Notes: generated by a model from the letters alone, not told the origin. Counted from the stretch's first letter, positions 46,758 through 56,764 are shown. The stretch: DNA of 64,000 nucleotides from Misgurnus anguillicaudatus (GCF_027580225.2 NC_073346.2:6846001-6910000), one strand, 5' to 3'. A program made the numbers and translations.

Positions 46758-47281
46758 ACCTGTTGACCCGTTTGACTAAGGCCTGTAACCCCACTCTCGT
46801 CGTTAATGCAGGTTCAGTGGCAAACGGGTCTATATTGCATACTATTTACAAGACCACGAGAAAACGCCAACATCGCAACCTGACCATACGTGTCAACCCG
46901 TTTGACCAAGGCTGGAGGCCCCACTGTCGTCGTTAATGCAGGTTCAGTGGCAAACGGGTCTGTATGGCATACCATTCACAAGACACATGAAAGCGCCAAA
47001 ATCGCAACCTGACCATACGTGCAACCCGTTTGACTAAGGCCGGAAGCCCCACTGTCGTCGTTAATGCAGGTTCAGTGGCAAATTGGTCTGTATGGCATCC
47101 TATTCACAAGACACACGAAAATGCCAAAATCGCAACCCGACCATACGTGCCAACCCGTTTGACTAAGGCCGGAAGCCCCACTGTCGTCGTTAATGCAGGT
47201 TCAGTGGCAAACGGGTCTGTATGGCATCCTATTCACAAGACACACGAAAGTTCCAAAATCGCAACCCGACCATACGTGCAT
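46758..47281. repeat. Tandem repeat, four copies of a 128-130-bp unit
   Basis: GGTTCAGTGG recurs at 46811, 46941, 47069 and 47198 (spacing 130, 128, 129). Each unit contains ACCCGTTTGACTAAGGC, CCCCACTGTCGTCGTTAATG, CAAACGGGTCTGTATGGCAT and ATCGCAACCTGACCATACGTG. Copies three and four are 129 bp apart, so one frame stays open across them; this is a by-product, not a gene. Confidence 0.93.
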
Positions 47282-47439
47282 AAACACGTGAAGTGTTTAT
47301 GCAGATAAGGTTTTTATTTATTTATTTGGTTGGCCTGTGTTATGACCGTGAGTGCTTTGTTCCGTACAAATAACTATTTCGAGTTAAGTACCTTTACTAG
47401 ACAAATTATGCGAAGTCTTGTCATTCAGGGCTTTGTAAC

Positions 47440-48130
47440 TTTTGGCCATCACTTCTTTAAAGAGACTGGGATTGTCAATGTCTCCTACATGCTAGAATTT
47501 ACACCAGGGTTGGTAAAGGCCTTTTTTAATCCCAGGCCAAGTTTTGTTCCTAACATGCTTTGTCCTCACCCTTTCAGGACCATGGACCAGAAAAGGCTAC
47601 ATTTGGTGTTCTCAGTGCAAGCACTAAACATGTATGTTTAAAGGACTACTCAGTGGACGAGGTCTGAGCAGTTATTTGTGTGCTATGTCTAAGTCAAGAA
47701 AGGTCTTCCGGCAACCAAGCAGGTATTGAGTAGGTGGATAGTTTAGGCCACTCGCTTATGATGTTTCTGGCAGACCCTCACATGTATCTGTGAGGGCGCA
47801 TTCTGAGGGTATGGTGGGCTCTAAGTCCCTTTGGTGAGCGGCTGCTCTTCAGAACATTTGTGGCAGGTTGGTCCTCTCAGCTTCCATTTGTTACTTTCTA
47901 ACACTTAGACCTGAGCTCTGCTCCTGGCACTTAGACTCATGTGTCTTACTGTGTTCAGTCACATATACAGTTAAGCACTCGGTGTGGAGGCATTGGCATA
48001 TAGTTCCCCAAAGCATCACTTAGGTGATGCAGCACAAGTTTCTTCAGAAGAGAAAATCTCTGGTTATGTCTGTAATCATGATTCCCTGAAAAGGAAATGA
48101 CACGCTGTGTCTCCCTGCCATACTCACTGC
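47440..48130 (+). pseudogene. DIRS-type tyrosine recombinase relic, catalytic part
   Basis: MLEFTPGLVKAFFNPRPSFVP (47490-47552), a diverged CPVRAL block read as SVQALNMYV, then in another frame SEQLFVC (47668-47688), and VRAHSEGMVGSKSL (about 47788-47829) follow the recombinase of DIRS elements. The conserved His-x-x-Arg is broken: the arginine of the usual HSTR is lost in HSEG. The catalytic tyrosine of the usual FYxLD appears as a TAA stop (47899-47901, in F-stop-HLDL). The segment ends near CCTGAAAAGGAAATGACACG, an end-like sequence. Confidence 0.72.
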
Positions 48131-48929
48131 ATCCCTTTAGTGCTTTCATGAAATGTTTTCTCTGTCCACGATCTGATTTGAGTAATTACATTTTTTTATT
48201 CTGAGTCTTGATCAGACGCTTTTATTTTCAATTTGCTAGGTGCACACATCAAGTACATTTAGGTTATTAAAATCAGTCAGTGTATATGCTTCACAACTCA
48301 ATAACTCTGCAGTGCATTAAGAAAAATACTGCCTGATTCCAAGCTAGTTTTTTAAAACAATCTGAATATGTGTTTTTCTTATCTTATTATAGAATTATAT
48401 ATTATTTTACAATCATACAAATACTGTAGCATTTGGAGCTATAAAACAGTGTACCCTTTATTCAACAAATGTTTGTTTTGAAGTAAAGTACAGTATAAAA
48501 TTATGCTGCAAATTGAGCTCTGTATTCCAGTCACAAACTCCAGCCTTTCTCACTTAATGACACTTCAAAAATAGTGGATTCAGTTATGAATAAAATGAGT
48601 AAATATAGGATTGGGCTTAATAAAACTTATTCCCAGTACTGATTCTTGTAATCTTTCCAAGAAGCTTTTATTAAAAAAGAAAAAGCAGGAGGTTACACAA
48701 AAATGTAAATAAATACCTTTGATGTATGACTATGAAATTAATGTGTTGTATGTTTGTATACAAAATTCCTCTACCTTATTATTGCAGTTAATTTATTAAG
48801 CAATAATTAAGTTAGCATAAAATTAACCACAGTACAAATATTTTTGTAGTATTTTAACCAAACTCATTAACTGCACAAAACTTCACCATTACATTTAGTA
48901 ATAACTTTTGACCAGTGGTTCCTGGCATT
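48131..48929. other. No recognised feature
   Basis: AT-rich intron 4 sequence between the DIRS relic and the minisatellite. Confidence 0.35.
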
Positions 48930-50528
48930 TCAGGAGGGTTCAGGTGTGGAGTTTGAGGGTTCAGGAGAGTTAGTCAGGTAAATATTAGTGTATTCAGAAG
49001 AGGATTTCAGTGAGTTCAGAAGAGGCGTTCAGTAAGTTAAGGAGATGAGTTTAGTGAGTTCAGTAGAGGAGATCAGAGGGTTCAGGAGAGGAGTTCAGCA
49101 GTTCAGGAGAGAAGTTCATAGGGTTCAGGAGAGGAGTTCAGAGGGTTCATGAGAGGAGTTCAGAGGGTTCAGGAGAGGAGTTCAAATGGTTCAAGAGAGG
49201 AGTTCAGGAGAGGAGTTCATAGGGTTCAGGCGAGGAGTTCATAGGGTTCAGAAGAAAAGTTCAGCAGTTCAGGAGAGGAGTTCATAGGGTTCAGGAGAGG
49301 AGTTCAGAGGGTTTAGGAGAGGAGTTTAGAGGGTTCAGGAAGGGAGTTCACTGGATTCAGAAGGGGAATTCAGGAGTTCATTTGATTGAGGAAAAGAGTT
49401 TAGTGGTTTCAGGGGAGGGGTTAGTGGGTTCAGGGGAGGAGTTTAGTGAGTATAGGAGAGATGTTTAGTGGGTTTAGGAAAGGAGTTTAGTGGTTTCAGG
49501 AGCAAAGTTTAGTGGGTATAGGACAGAAGTTTAGGGGGTTCAGGAGAGATGTTTGGTGAGTTCAGGAGAGGAGATTAGTGGTTTCAGGAAATGAGTTTAG
49601 TAGGTTTAGGAGCGAAGTTTGGTGGGTGTAGGAGAGAAGTTTAGTGGGTATAGGAGAGATGTTTGGTGAGTTCAGGAGAGGAGTTTAGTGGGTTCAGGAG
49701 AGGAGTTTAGTGGGTTCAGGAGAGGAGTTTGGTGGTTTCAAGAGAGGAGTTTAAGAGCGAAGTTTAGTGGGTATAGGAGAGAAGTTTAGAGGGTTCAGGA
49801 GAGATTTTTTGTGAGTTCAGGAGAGGAGTTTAGTGGTTTTAGTAGAGGAGTTTAGTGGTTTCAGGAGAAGAGTTTAGTGGGTTTAGGAGCGAAGTTTAGT
49901 GGGTATAGTAGAGAAGTTTAAGGGGTTCAGGAGAGATGTTTGGTGAGTTCAGGAGAGGAGATTAGTGGTTTCAGGAGATGAGTTTAGTGGGTTTAGGAGC
50001 GAAGTTTGGTGGGTGTAGGAGAGAAGTTTAGTGGGTATAGGAGAGATGTTTGGTGAGTTCAGGAGAGAAGTTTAGTAGGTTTAGGAAAGTAGTTTAGTGG
50101 GTTCAGGAGAGGAGTTTAGTTGGTTCAGGAGAGGAGTTTAGTGGGTTTAGGAGGGGAATTCAGGAGTTCATTTTATTGAGGAAAAGAGTTTAGTGGTTTC
50201 AGGAAAGGGGTTAGTGGGTTTAGGAGAGAAGTTTAGTGGGTTCAGGAGAGGAGTTTAGTAGGCTAAGGGAAGGAGTTTAGTGGGTTCAGGAGAGGAGTTT
50301 AGTGGGTTCAGGAGAGGAGTTTAGTGGGTTCAGGAGAGGTGTTTGGTGGGTTCAGGAGAGGAGTTTAGTGGGTTTCAGTTGAGGAGTTTAGTGGGTTCAG
50401 GAGAGGAGTTTAGAGGGTTTAGGAGTGAAGTTTAGTGTGTTTAGGAGAGGAGTTTAGTGGGTTCAGCAGGGGAGTTTAGTGGGTTTAGGAGCGAAGTTTA
50501 GTGGGTTCATGAGAGGAGTTTAGTGGCC
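48930..50528 (+). repeat. Minisatellite, 22-bp unit, about 1.6 kb
   Basis: Unit TTCAGGAGAGGAGTTTAGTGGG and variants, roughly 70 copies. The first part uses GAGTTCAGAGGG or GTTCATAGGG; from about 49380 the TTTAGTGGG variant dominates. A longer-range pattern repeats at 387 bp (GAGATTAGTGGTTTCAGG at 49571 and 49958; GAAGTTTGGTGGGTG at 49614 and 50001). The + strand is purine-rich with GGAGAGGAG words that resemble splicing-enhancer motifs. It ends about 75 bp before the acceptor of the M1 exon. Confidence 0.96.
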
Positions 50529-50601
50529 TTCAGATTGTGTGTTCCATTGTTATTTGTTTAACAGACATTTTCAATACAAATGTTTGTTTTCTGTCCTCCA
50601 G

Positions 50602-50825
50602 AGAGCCGACCTGGCCGTGGCTCCTCTCACAATCACTTTTGTCCGTGAGAGAGTTATCGACTTCTCCAAACCTTTTCTAAACACTGGCATCAGTATCCTG
50701 TACCGGAGACCCAACAGCACCAACAGTGGTTTCTTCTCTTTCCTGAATCCTATGACCCCTGACATCTGGGTCTACATCCTGCTAGCATATCTGGGGGTCA
50801 GCTGTGTGCTATTTGTCATCGCCAG
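50602..50825 (+). CDS. grik3: grik3-like exon: S1 end and first membrane helix M1
   Basis: Encodes 74 full codons plus two bases of a split arginine codon. It starts [12 protein letters not shown] and ends in the M1 helix ([18 protein letters not shown]). The acceptor is CTGTCCTCCAG and the donor GTGAGC. The agonist-contacting set (Pro-Leu-Thr and the arginine of VRE) is intact, so glutamate binding by this lobe is expected. The S1-M1 linker is unusual: [20 protein letters not shown] instead of the recalled PFMTLG...YRKPNGTNP pattern that is nearly fixed in GRIK1-3. A sequon (NST) lies in that linker. The exon begins about 75 bp after a 1.6-kb minisatellite. The reverse-strand frame at 50571-50765 is a shadow. 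Confidence 0.94.
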
Positions 50826-51613
50826 GTGAGCAAAAAGCCACTGTTTATTCATTTGTGACCATTAACCTGATATAAGTAAATAATCACTTACCGTTTGTTC
50901 TACAGACTTGAATTATACATCACGAGACATGTTAAGGAGTGGTCTGCTATTACTTTTCCTGGCAGTTGGATTTGGATAGTAGATTACAGAAGCAAGGAGT
51001 GACTTACATTGCTCTTACATTGCAGGAGTGACTTAACCTGAATTATAACATTGCAGGAGTGACTTAACCTGAATTATAAGAGAAACTTGATGATCTTGAG
51101 GTTAGGCCAGTAGTATTACTGTAGCTTTGCATGGGCAAGCACAACTCACATTTCCTTGAGGAAATGTCATTTTGAAAAGACACCTGTGATAATGCATATC
51201 ATACATTTTATTTGGGTTCTGCTCCATTTAAAGATCATCCTTGTGGGTTTAATGTCTCTCAAGTGAACATTTTGATGTGGCTTACAGAATAGTCTAAACT
51301 GCAGCTTCTAAAAGTTCATTCCACCAAAAAAGGGGAGAGGACGTTTTATCATAAAATAATATTTTTAAGATGCTTTGAATGAGCCAAATTCTTTTCAAGC
51401 TTGTAAACAATGCAGAGAGGCATGATGTGTCTAGTGCATGTAACTCTTCACTAATGGTCACATTTTTAAGTCCTTTTAAGACCTGTGAGAGGTGTTTTAC
51501 ACATTTCTAAATTATCACGCTCCTACAAATAATGACATTGCATACGAAAGACCCTCAAGTAGAAAACCTGCTTGCATTTATTATCCATTACTGAATAGAT
51601 GAATCATAATGTA
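50826..51613. other. Intron 5 start
   Basis: A partial tandem duplication of about 34 bp (ATTGCAGGAGTGACTTAACC twice, about 51025-51075), with a degenerate third copy before it. Nothing else recognised. Confidence 0.5.
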
Positions 51614-51760
51614 CAGTGGTCTCAGAAAGTGTCTGGACACTTACTTATATCCATGTACATACTTATTTTGATGATTTTAAGTGTGTCTTACAAATGGATA
51701 TCAATGAATTAATATCAAACAAAGTGTCATCTGGAAGCAAATGATGCTAGACTAAATTTA
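51614..51760. mobile_element. Tc1-type terminal fragment
   Basis: CAGTGGTCTCAGAAAGTGTCTGGACACTTA resembles a Tc1/mariner terminal repeat with a TA just before it (51612-51613). No matching second end or transposase was found in the next kilobase. Confidence 0.5.
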
Positions 51761-52740
51761 AATTTTTATCCATGTTAAAGCAGTCCAGCTCAAAGAACTA
51801 TAAAGATGTCCCCCAATCATTATTAAAGATCTGTAATTAATCCAGTCAAATATTTTAAATATTCTTCCACTTTCTTTAATATTTTGTTACCTAAAACAAT
51901 GACATTCAAGCACAGTTATGTGTACAACACTCAATGCTACTGACAAGTTTTTTTAACATTGAGTTGTTTTCACTAAATTAAAAATCGCTGATTTAAAGCC
52001 AAATTTGAAAATCAAAGATACAAAAAAGTGTGGTCTTTTCAGTGGACATTCTTCTCCCAGCACATTTGTCCAGCTTCAGTGTTCCAGGAGTAACATAACA
52101 TCTACAGTACACTTGGAGAACAGAGTAGAAGAATATGATAAATGGTTAAACTGTGTAATTACAATCATAGACAATGAGGAATATTGGATTTTTCTGCCTT
52201 TCTGCACTTGAGTAAGATTAAACAAATACCCAGGATACATAATACTGGGCACCAGGAAAATTAGTCACATTATCATCTTGATTTTGCAACTCGGTTCTTT
52301 CCAGTTTGTTGGCTCAAGAATGGTCTATAAATTTTCACTTCTGTAATTTGCTATTTTTTACTTTTCCTAATTTTGACATTGAAATGTCTCCAAACATTGG
52401 AAGGTGGAGTTTTGGATGAATGGCCTCGTTCATTGGCCAATCTGGCAGAAGCATTAGAACAGGATACATTACTGCACATTTACAGGTGAAAGAAGGGTGA
52501 AAGACTGATACATGAATTCATTTAGTTAAGTGCAGTCACGTGATGTGTCATCTTTATGCGTCTCTCATCTTTCAGGCATCTGCTTTGAGACATCTCTTGT
52601 ACTCTTAATGTTAATGAGGATAATTTGGTGTTAACTTTGTGGAGCTTAGATTCTTCAGTCCTGCCATTACTGTATGTCATGAACGTTACGCATGATTTGT
52701 ACTAAAAGTGTCTGTAAACTAGTGGTCTTCACGGGTCCAC

Positions 52741-53426
52741 TAGTCTCAGCCTCAGACGTCACGCCCACAGAATGTTGGCTAAACGTCTGATGTTTTTCGT
52801 ACACTTTTTCTGGAAACCCTGTGAGAATGTCAAAGTCGTCTTTGATTGGTTGAAATAAACCGCATTTCCAGGATACGCGAGTGTCGCGATTCGTTTCCGT
52901 TCCTGGAAAACAAAGCTCTGACGTTCCATTGAGGAAGAGAATCAGTCGTGTTCACGTGGATAATAATGACCAGTTATCATGGTCAGCTAAACATTGGATT
53001 CTCAAAAATATGCAAAGTTTGCAGCATAGACTCTCTTAAAGACGTCCAAGAGTTTTGCTTGAGGCAGTTAGTGGAGTCAAAAAGTTTGGTTCTACTGAAT
53101 TGCTTGTATGTGTTAAAAAGTGGAGAGATATGCTTCAAAAAGACATTTAACGGGAGCGTCTCATTGGTGTGGCTGTTGATGAAGTGCACAACGTTGTTCT
53201 ATGGTGAGTAATGTTGTTAATTTAGATGCTATTCGGTTGCGGCTGGTTATTTTAATAACTGACTTGTTGCCAGTCGGCTCTTTATTGTGGGGAGTCCAAA
53301 ACGTGATGCTAGACGAAACAAACTGTGATAGGTTGTTTGACATGTCGGTCAAACAGCTTGTGGGCGGGCTTTGTCCAGAAAAAGCAGCAAAAAACACCAG
53401 ACCTTCGGTCTGGCTACGCGAGACTA
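52741..53426 (+). mobile_element. Nested element with 9-bp target duplication
   Basis: CGGGTCCAC stands on both sides (52732-52740 and 53427-53435). Termini TAGTCTCAGCCTCAGACG and GTCTGGCTACGCGAGACTA are inverted repeats. 686 bp. A 9-bp duplication is typical of Mutator-like elements, but the family is not certain. It carries a helicase-like relic. Confidence 0.85.
52972..53214 (+). pseudogene. RecQ-helicase-like relic inside the nested transposon
   Basis: LKDVQEFCLRQLVESK (53036-53083) resembles the Q-motif helix before the ATP site of RecQ-type helicases. The Walker A segment expected next is absent. In another frame, RLIGVAVDEVHNVVLW (53157-53204) resembles motif II (DEAH box with Trp). 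So a larger gene seems to have been shortened by internal deletions. A splice-donor-like GGTGAGTAA follows at 53203-53211. Resemblance was judged by eye; it could be coincidental. Confidence 0.45.
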
Positions 53427-53998
53427 CGGGTCCACTTAGATCCAAAAACCCGAGGTCCGACCCGAGACCCGATCGGGTTCGGTTCTAAAAGTTTCACGTG
53501 TGCCTCGGACACGGGTCAGGAATAATAATAGTGCCATCGGTCTCTGGTAATTTAAAATGAATGTGTTTTTGCCGAACAGACCCAAGAAGAACCGAACTCT
53601 CTGGCGTGGGTGCATCAATGTCCTTTTCAAACCTCTCATCTGTTTGCTAAGAGTGCTTGCGACATTGTGTGACTGGCGGTAGGTTCATTTTGATTGAGGC
53701 AGACATGTCAGTCATTTTAAATGTACATTTTAGCTGTTACCTTGGTGTTTATGTCAGATAACAAAGTAAAACAAATGGAGCAGCTTGGCAAATTGGTTGC
53801 GAGGCCACCAGAGTTTCTTTCTGTCTGACTGCTGCGTGTGGGTCTGCAGAATGCGCACACGTCAGTGCCGTTAACATTCGGGTCCAGTCGGGTTAAAAAA
53901 AATTCCCACTAGTTCGGATCAGACTCAGGTATAAAGTGATTCGGGTCATTTTGTGTCGGGTACATTTCTTTGGACCCGAGAAGACCTCTACTGTAAAC

Positions 53999-54813
53999 CT
54001 GAAACATTTTGGGTAATGTTCTGAATACTTCTGCTTCTTTGAAAATAGTCAGAAGTTTAGATTGCTTTTAAGGGCAGTGAGCTATCAACAGGAATGTGTT
54101 TTTAGATGTTTCAAATATTTGTTAAAGGTAATTAAATGCTACATAACTTTAAGTGTTATGACCGTACCATACAAAAGATTAATAGATGAAATAACAAAGC
54201 CTGACTGTGCCAGTATAATGGAGTTTTAGTTGCAACTCTATATTGAGTTTTACAATAGAATAACAATACAGGTACATGTTACAAATTAGTTTAAACAGAT
54301 CTTTCCTTAACCCAACCCTGTTACAGACCCAATAAACTCCATCCCTTGGGCCACTAGAATGTATAAATAAAGCAAAAGGCATTAATAAATAAATACATAA
54401 TCTGGGAGGTTTATGCATTCTGTCCAGTTGCTTGATCTAAAAAAGAAAGAAAGCTATTTCACAAACAGATCTTCACGTTTCTTCAAGCAAAATTTAATTT
54501 TTTCAAGAAGTAAGATTACTTTTTTAATCCACATGGATGTTGTAGGTGCATTGCTGTGTGGTTTTAAAGGCATCCTACAGTAAAGATGCTCATATACCTC
54601 ATCAACGTTTTTCACCCGTGTCTAATATCTGACTGCTTCCATAAATAATATCACACCTCTCTAACCCTAATCTGCATGATTTCTGTCAATGGTGCGTTAC
54701 CAGATCTGTGCCAAACTTTAATACATGGGGATTTTTTTCAAATTGATGCTCCCCTTGTCAACATCAATGATTTCTCCTGACATGTACTCGCTTAGTCACA
54801 TGGTGATCAAGTG
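53999..54813. other. No recognised feature
   Basis: Intron 5 sequence; short frames only. Confidence 0.35.
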
Positions 54814-55502
54814 TTAAAGGAAAACGCACCGTTTTTCAACATTTTACTATGTTCCCACCTCAACTTGGATGAATTAATACATCCCTGTCTTTTTTTCAAT
54901 CCGTGCACTTAATCTTTGTACAGCGCGTCGTAAATGTGTTAGCATGTAGCCTAGCCGCATTGATTCTTTAGATGCCACCAAACACTTCCATGTTATCCCT
55001 ATTTAAAGACTGTTACACAAGTAAGTATGGGGGCACAAAATAAAACGTGGTGATTTATTTAAGTGGATAAAAAATTAGAACTATATTGTATGGCGGAAGA
55101 GCACTTAGTTTGCAGCACTTCCACCTCAGCAGTAACATCCATCACTCCTGACATCATCACTTGAAGTGCTGCAAACTAAGTGCTCTTCCGCCATACAATA
55201 TAGTTCGCATTTTTATCTGCCTAAAAAATCGCCACATTTTGTTTTGTGCCACCATACTTACTCATGTACTTACTCATGTAACAGTCTTTAAATAGGGAAA
55301 ACATGGAAGTGTTTGGTGGCTTCTAAATTCATCCCTGTTTGGATCCTAAGGAATGTACAGTATGGTGCTAGGCTAAATGCTAACACATTCACAAGGCGCT
55401 GTACAAAGATCACGTGCACGCATTGAAAAAATATTTTTAATTCATCGGTAGTTGAGGTAAAAACATAGTAAAATATTGAAAAACGGTGGTGTTTTCCTTT
55501 AA
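54814..55502. mobile_element. Large fold-back element, about 300-bp arms
   Basis: TTAAAGGAAAACGCACCG at the left end and GGTGGTGTTTTCCTTTAA at the right. The arms (54814-55121 and 55163-55502) are inverted copies with some mismatches and indels; the innermost part, TATTGTATGGCGGAAGAGCA with CTTAGTTTGCAGCACTTC, is perfectly paired around a 41-bp loop. The transcript of this intron would fold into a long hairpin. It ends 97 bp before the pore-loop exon. Confidence 0.95.
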
Positions 55503-55599
55503 AGGTTTGGTGTCAATATTGATCCAGAAATGAGGTTAGCATTAGTGCCTATAAAAACTCAGTTTTTTCCACTATTCTCTGACTCTCCTCTGTCAATAG

Positions 55600-55718
55600 G
55601 TTCAGCCCATACGAGTGGTACGACGCCCATCCGTGCAACCCAGGATCTGATGTGGTAGAGAACAACTTCACGCTTCTCAATAGCTTTTGGTTTGGCGTGG
55701 GCTCCCTCATGCAGCAAG
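55600..55718 (+). CDS. grik3: grik3-like exon: M1-M2 loop and pore loop to the Q/R site
   Basis: One base completes the split arginine, then 39 codons, then one base of a split glycine codon. The acceptor is CTGTCAATAG and the donor GTACGG. The product runs [15 protein letters not shown] to [23 protein letters not shown] and GSLMQQ fit GRIK3; GRIK1 and GRIK2 have YNPHPCNPD and GALMQQ. The pore-lining Q/R position is the first Gln of MQQ and is encoded as CAG (55712-55714). Mammalian GRIK3 is not edited here, unlike GRIK1 and GRIK2. A 689-bp fold-back element ends 97 bp upstream. The next exon (M3 and onward) is not in the window. Confidence 0.94.
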
Positions 55719-56764
55719 GTACGGTGCAAACTCGACACACTTGCCCAAAAAGTAACAAACCAACCTGACAATGACGCAAGTGTTTTCCACCCTTTACCTG
55801 TCAAATGGTGCAGGCGTACTGACAGGAGGAGGAAGTAGTCATCTTGCTTGTCAGTGAGGCAGAAATGAGAGCTGTCAAACATCTGTCAGACATACTGGCG
55901 GGTTAGAGAGATAACAGCACTGTTTGTTTCCAGACTCTCATCAGAGACCTTCAGCATGGTGAGCTTGAGCTCAGATGAAAGTCGACAGAAGAGTCTGTGT
56001 ATGAGGCAGCAGATGCACAGTGGGGCGTCTCTGTGGTTCATCTCATCTCCTCTTGGCCAGATGTCCCATTCTTAAACATTCCTCTTATTTTGTTCATATA
56101 CTGCTCAGTTTAGTGTTTCAGTCTTTCCACTTACCGGCATTTGTTTCAGTTGGGCACCGCAGAGTGGGAATGTAAGGAAATGCATAAGCAGAGTGATGGT
56201 GGTTTAAGGCTGATTTTCTAGTGTTTTGGACCAATTCTGTAACAAGAACAAGATCGTGAGATCCATTTGACTGAAAAAGCAGAAACAACACTGGTTTCTA
56301 TGAGGTTATTTTTTTTCTTTGGGTGCAGGAACGGCTGTCAGTGTTTTATCTGTCCGCGTAGGCAGAAGAATTGAAGAACTATTACAAACATTGAGTTTCA
56401 GTATTTGGCACCTGTTCCTAAAAAACTCCCAGCACACTACAGCTTTCATTTCAACACTACGCTGACATAAATGGCGCTCTCTTTCAAATGTAATTTCTCT
56501 TTATAACATTTCAAAAATGTTCTTTGTTTCAGTACTGAAGCACCAACTTACAGAATAAGACGGAGGTGTAAACTATTAGAGACCCCTCCCGGACACACAT
56601 AAGCAAACAATATTCTGAACTCTACGGAGGAATTAAACTTTTTACCTCGTGTAGGGAGACAAATACTAATGATAGTCTTTGCACGTGAGAAGCACAATCC
56701 ATTCCTCTGTAAAAAAAATCTTCACTGATCTTTGTGTGTGTCATTCTCTACTGTCCTAATGTAA
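55719..56764. other. Intron after the pore-loop exon, start
   Basis: No repeat or exon recognised. No obvious sequence complementary to the Q/R-site exon, as an editing structure would need, was noticed by eye. Confidence 0.4.

Larger units (their letters stand above)
52720..53990. mobile_element. hAT transposon, 1.27 kb, with a nested element
   Basis: Perfect 8-bp duplication CTGTAAAC (52712-52719 and 53991-53998). Termini TAGTGGTCTTCACGGGTCC and GGACCCGAGAAGACCTCTA. GGGTC/GACCC words fill the sub-terminal regions. A second element (52741-53426) is inserted only 21 bp from the left end. Confidence 0.93.
4577..55718 (+). other. grik3: Partial kainate receptor gene (GRIK3-like), six internal exons
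   Basis: Six exons with AG/GT boundaries join in phase (144, 108, 114, 204, 224 and 119 bp; the split is inside a codon only at the last two junctions). Together they encode a continuous stretch of a kainate-type ionotropic glutamate receptor, a tetrameric cation channel gated by glutamate at synapses. The stretch runs from the end of the amino-terminal domain through S1 of the ligand-binding domain and M1 to the pore loop. GRIK3 is preferred over GRIK1 and GRIK2 because of HIVSV plus [15 protein letters not shown] in the first exon, LKEDGL in the second, GLNITEV in the third and the aspartate-alanine in [10 protein letters not shown] in the last. GRIK4 and GRIK5 are excluded by the M1 and pore sequences. 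First and last coding exons and the promoter are outside the window. Assignment rests on recalled family sequences, not on a search. Confidence 0.85.

Noticed and set aside
47030..47308. Open frame with two 43-residue repeats
   Set aside because: The repeat unit is 129 bp, so the frame persists through the satellite; earlier copies (130 and 128 bp apart) break it and there is no gene context.
48930..50528. Direct-repeat array considered as CRISPR-like
   Set aside because: There are no unique spacers, the units are contiguous and degenerate, and the context is a vertebrate intron.
50571..50765. Reverse-strand frames opposite exons (also 32252-32476 and 4449-4640)
   Set aside because: They mirror conserved receptor exons; the + strand reading matches the kainate receptor family and has splice sites.
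55712..55714. Q/R codon as an edited site
   Set aside because: The sequence shows CAG only; mammalian GRIK3 is not known to be edited here, so editing is listed only as a test, not a feature.
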